Source: Planctomycetota bacterium | GTDB lineage: Bacteria > Planctomycetota > Phycisphaerae > Phycisphaerales > Phycisphaeraceae | Length of the DNA: 8,101 nucleotides | Direction of reading: 5' to 3' | Assembly (NCBI GenBank): GCA_029267795.1 | Contig: JAJUHR010000069.1 | Location: 1-8,101, forward strand | In this document: positions 6,054 to 8,101 of the stretch, piece by piece | Numbering within the stretch: position 1 is the first letter of the stretch | Layout: each line of letters opens with the position of its first letter | Program-made: the position numbers and the translations under genes | Notes under the pieces: generated by a model | The model's input: only the letters and a program-made list of their open reading frames with translations | The model's database searches: none | What the model was told of the DNA's origin: nothing

Positions 6054-8101
6054 ATGCCTGTCCCTACGGACACCCTTCGGAATACCCGCACACTCAACCT
6101 GGTGTTTCTGGCCTCGGCGCTGGTTTTGTTTGGGTCCGTCACCTGGCTGGTCTTGGCCGATCACACGCGCCCATGGCGCACCCATCAGCGCGAGTCGCGG
6201 GTGTGGGACACGGCGATGACGGCCGATGCGGCGGAGCGGGCTATCAGCGCTCAGCAGGAGCAGGAGCTCCGCCGGCTGGAAAATCAGATCGCGACCCTTG
6301 AGGGCGCCCTGCCGCACGAAGAGATCCTCCGCTTCCAGTCGGAGCTCGATGCCGCCCAGCAGGAGAAGAACAAGCTCACGCTGCCCACCGCGACGATCAA
6401 GGGAGAGATCGGCCCCAAGACCCAACAGATGGAACGGGCGATCCTCGAATACGGGGCGGACTCGCCCGAGGTGGTGCGTCTGCGGTCCGAACTGGCGGAC
6501 CTGCAGGAACGGTACGATGTGAACGCGGCCCGCCTGGTGGAGTTGGATCAACAGATCACCTCGCTGACCAGCCGGTTGGGCCAAGCCCAAGCGCAGCTGG
6601 CCGACGCGCAGAAACAGATCGCCAATCTGACACGCACGCGTGACACACTGCGTGAGAAGCTCGGTCAGCTCGATCCGAAGGGGTTGGCGGCGCTCAGTGA
6701 AAAGATCCGCAACGCCCCCCTGCTGGACTGGTTCAACCCCTCGGAAAAGGTGCAGCAGGTCGTTACGCCCGACATCCGCGTCGACCTGAACTTCCTGTCG
6801 GTCGAAACGGTCGACCGCTGCGTCACCTGCCACGTGAACATCGACAAGCCGGCGTTTGAACAGTCCAACCTGCTGATGTTTGTCGAGCGGCAGCTGGCCT
6901 CGTTCGAAGGACAGAACGTCGACTCGATCTCCCACCCGGCCGTGATGCGGGCGTTCTGGGAGAGCGCCGCGAGGCTGGCGGGCCTGGAAAAAGCCTTGAG
7001 CGAACTGCAGACCCAGGCCAGGGAGGCGGTGAACGCCGTACGCGCCAGCGCCGGGATGCCGGCCCTGGCCTCCAACCAGCAGTTGCAAGCCGAATTGGAT
7101 CGCATCGCGCTGCGCGAATTGGGGGACGACACGATCTCACGCGAGCAGTGGTACGTGCCGCTGCGGTACTACGTCGAGGACGTGAAGCGGTTGCTCCGCA
7201 AGGCGCTCGGTGAAGAGCAATGGGGGCAACTCGAGGATCACTACCGCCACGCCCTGATCGCCAAGTTCAACGGGTACCGAAGCAAGCGCCACCAGCCGCT
7301 GCTCAGTGCCAACCCCGTGCTGCTGGCCCACCCGAAGCTGAATTTATTCGTCGAGGCCGAATCCGCCCATCCGATGAAGACGATGGGGTGCACCTCGTGC
7401 CACGAGGGGTCGGGCCAAGAGACCGACTTCACGCACGCGGCGCACACCCCGCGCGATCTGTGGGTGGACGTGGAGACGGGGGCCCCGGTGCCCGAAGCAT
7501 TGTTGGAACCCGGGAAGACCACCCGGGAGGAACCGCGGTCCAGGGAGTCGGCTACGGCGTGGTCGCAAGGATCGCTTGCGGCGCCGGCTCAAGCGGCGGC
7601 CGCCTCGCACGAGCACGCCGAGGCGTCACCGTCACTGGCCGAGGTGCGGTACACGCACGACGACCTGAACCTCGCGGACGCCAGCGACCCGGCCCCCTTT
7701 GCTCCACAGCGCGAACCAGAGGTGAGCGAACTGGCTTACCTTAGCCCCGACGACCCGGAGCACCCACGCCGTGCCGTCCCCCAGGCTGAGTACTGGGCCA
7801 GGCAATATCACTGGGCCCAGGTGCACTACATGGACTGGGAAAAGCCCATGCACCAGGTGCAGTACCTCGAGTCCAGCTGCAACAAATGCCACACTGAGGT
7901 GTTCGATCTCAAGGACGCAGCCCCACGGCTGTTCGAAGGGCGGCTGCTGTTTGCGCAGCTAGGGTGCGTCAACTGCCACTCGGTGGAGGGCCTCAAGGAC
8001 GACCTGGACATCAAGCGCGTCGGCCCGAGCCTGGTGCACGTGAAGGACAAGCTGTCGCCGTCGATGACGGCTTCGTGGGTCTGGTCGCCCAAGGCATTCC
8101 G
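6054..8101 (+). CDS. Membrane-anchored multiheme cytochrome c with coiled coil, 3' end outside window
   Basis: The frame is open from the ATG at 6054 to the right edge: 682 residues, incomplete. An uncleaved signal-anchor helix lies at about 13-36, followed by DHTRPW and then a long Gln/Glu/Leu-rich coiled coil (about 60-220). Four CxxCH haem c sites follow: CVTCH (256-260), CTSCH (446-450), CNKCH (609-613) and CVNCH (638-642). Thus the protein faces the periplasm and carries at least four covalent haems. An Ala/Pro/Glu-rich linker (about 478-560) separates haems 2 and 3. The last part (GPSLVHVKDKLSPS) looks like the start of a class I cytochrome c domain. The arrangement resembles uncharacterised planctomycete multihaem cytochromes, sometimes thought to belong to quinol-oxidising complexes; that role is inference. 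The start is supported by the membrane helix; the ribosome site is weak. Long reverse-strand frames here are shadows. Confidence 0.9.
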   Translation, partial: MPVPTDTLRNTRTLNLVFLASALVLFGSVTWLVLADHTRPWRTHQRESRVWDTAMTADAAERAISAQQEQELRRLENQIATLEGALPHEEILRFQSELDAAQQEKNKLTLPTATIKGEIGPKTQQMERAILEYGADSPEVVRLRSELADLQERYDVNAARLVELDQQITSLTSRLGQAQAQLADAQKQIANLTRTRDTLREKLGQLDPKGLAALSEKIRNAPLLDWFNPSEKVQQVVTPDIRVDLNFLSVETVDRCVTCHVNIDKPAFEQSNLLMFVERQLASFEGQNVDSISHPAVMRAFWESAARLAGLEKALSELQTQAREAVNAVRASAGMPALASNQQLQAELDRIALRELGDDTISREQWYVPLRYYVEDVKRLLRKALGEEQWGQLEDHYRHALIAKFNGYRSKRHQPLLSANPVLLAHPKLNLFVEAESAHPMKTMGCTSCHEGSGQETDFTHAAHTPRDLWVDVETGAPVPEALLEPGKTTREEPRSRESATAWSQGSLAAPAQAAAASHEHAEASPSLAEVRYTHDDLNLADASDPAPFAPQREPEVSELAYLSPDDPEHPRRAVPQAEYWARQYHWAQVHYMDWEKPMHQVQYLESSCNKCHTEVFDLKDAAPRLFEGRLLFAQLGCVNCHSVEGLKDDLDIKRVGPSLVHVKDKLSPSMTASWVWSPKAF

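Noticed and set aside
5779..6219. Plus-strand frame of 146 codons in the intergenic region
   Set aside because: Its composition shows no domain or coding pattern, and its end overlaps the cytochrome start in another frame. GC-rich non-coding DNA readily gives such frames.
5730..7088. Long minus-strand frame (452 codons) opposite the cytochrome c gene
   Set aside because: It is antisense to a frame with clear haem motifs and a membrane helix, has no recognisable domain, and covers the cimA promoter and leader start. It is a shadow caused by high GC content.

Overview
The window is GC-rich bacterial chromosome with tightly packed housekeeping genes on both strands. No mobile elements, CRISPR arrays or clear signs of transfer were seen. 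Gene content, weak or absent Shine-Dalgarno sites and the style of the coiled-coil multiheme cytochrome suggest a planctomycete, perhaps of the Phycisphaerae. This is inference from family resemblance; no taxonomic marker is present.

Layout. Positions 1-1714 (+) hold most of polynucleotide phosphorylase, cut at its 5' end by the window edge. It is followed at 1800-2762 (+) by a small membrane-anchored histidine kinase with no response regulator beside it. The plus-strand block then meets a minus-strand block at a 30-bp perfect palindrome (2768-2797), a terminator with its T-tract on the minus strand. The minus-strand block, read from high to low coordinates, contains a 24-residue leader peptide (5752-5678), an intrinsic terminator inside the leader (5646-5618), citramalate synthase cimA (5564-3936), tRNA-Arg(ACG) (3795-3722) and a queuosine-precursor transporter of the YhhQ family (3637-2885). 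A divergent intergenic region (5766-6053) separates the leader from a plus-strand gene, 6054 to the window end. That gene encodes a membrane-anchored cytochrome c with a long coiled coil and four CxxCH haem motifs so far. Its frame stays open through the right edge.

The most notable element is upstream of cimA. A consensus TATAAT box lies 7 nt before an ATG that opens a 24-codon ORF with five isoleucine codons, including Ile-Ile-Met-Met-Ile. Next come mutually exclusive RNA pairings, then a strong GC hairpin with eight U's, and only then cimA. This is the architecture of ribosome-mediated transcription attenuation, apparently with a leaderless leader peptide. It would tie the first step of the citramalate route to isoleucine to the supply of charged tRNA-Ile.

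The other genes do not form one pathway. They cover RNA turnover (PNPase), signalling (kinase), decoding (tRNA-Arg), tRNA-modification precursor uptake (YhhQ) and probably respiratory electron transfer (cytochrome c).
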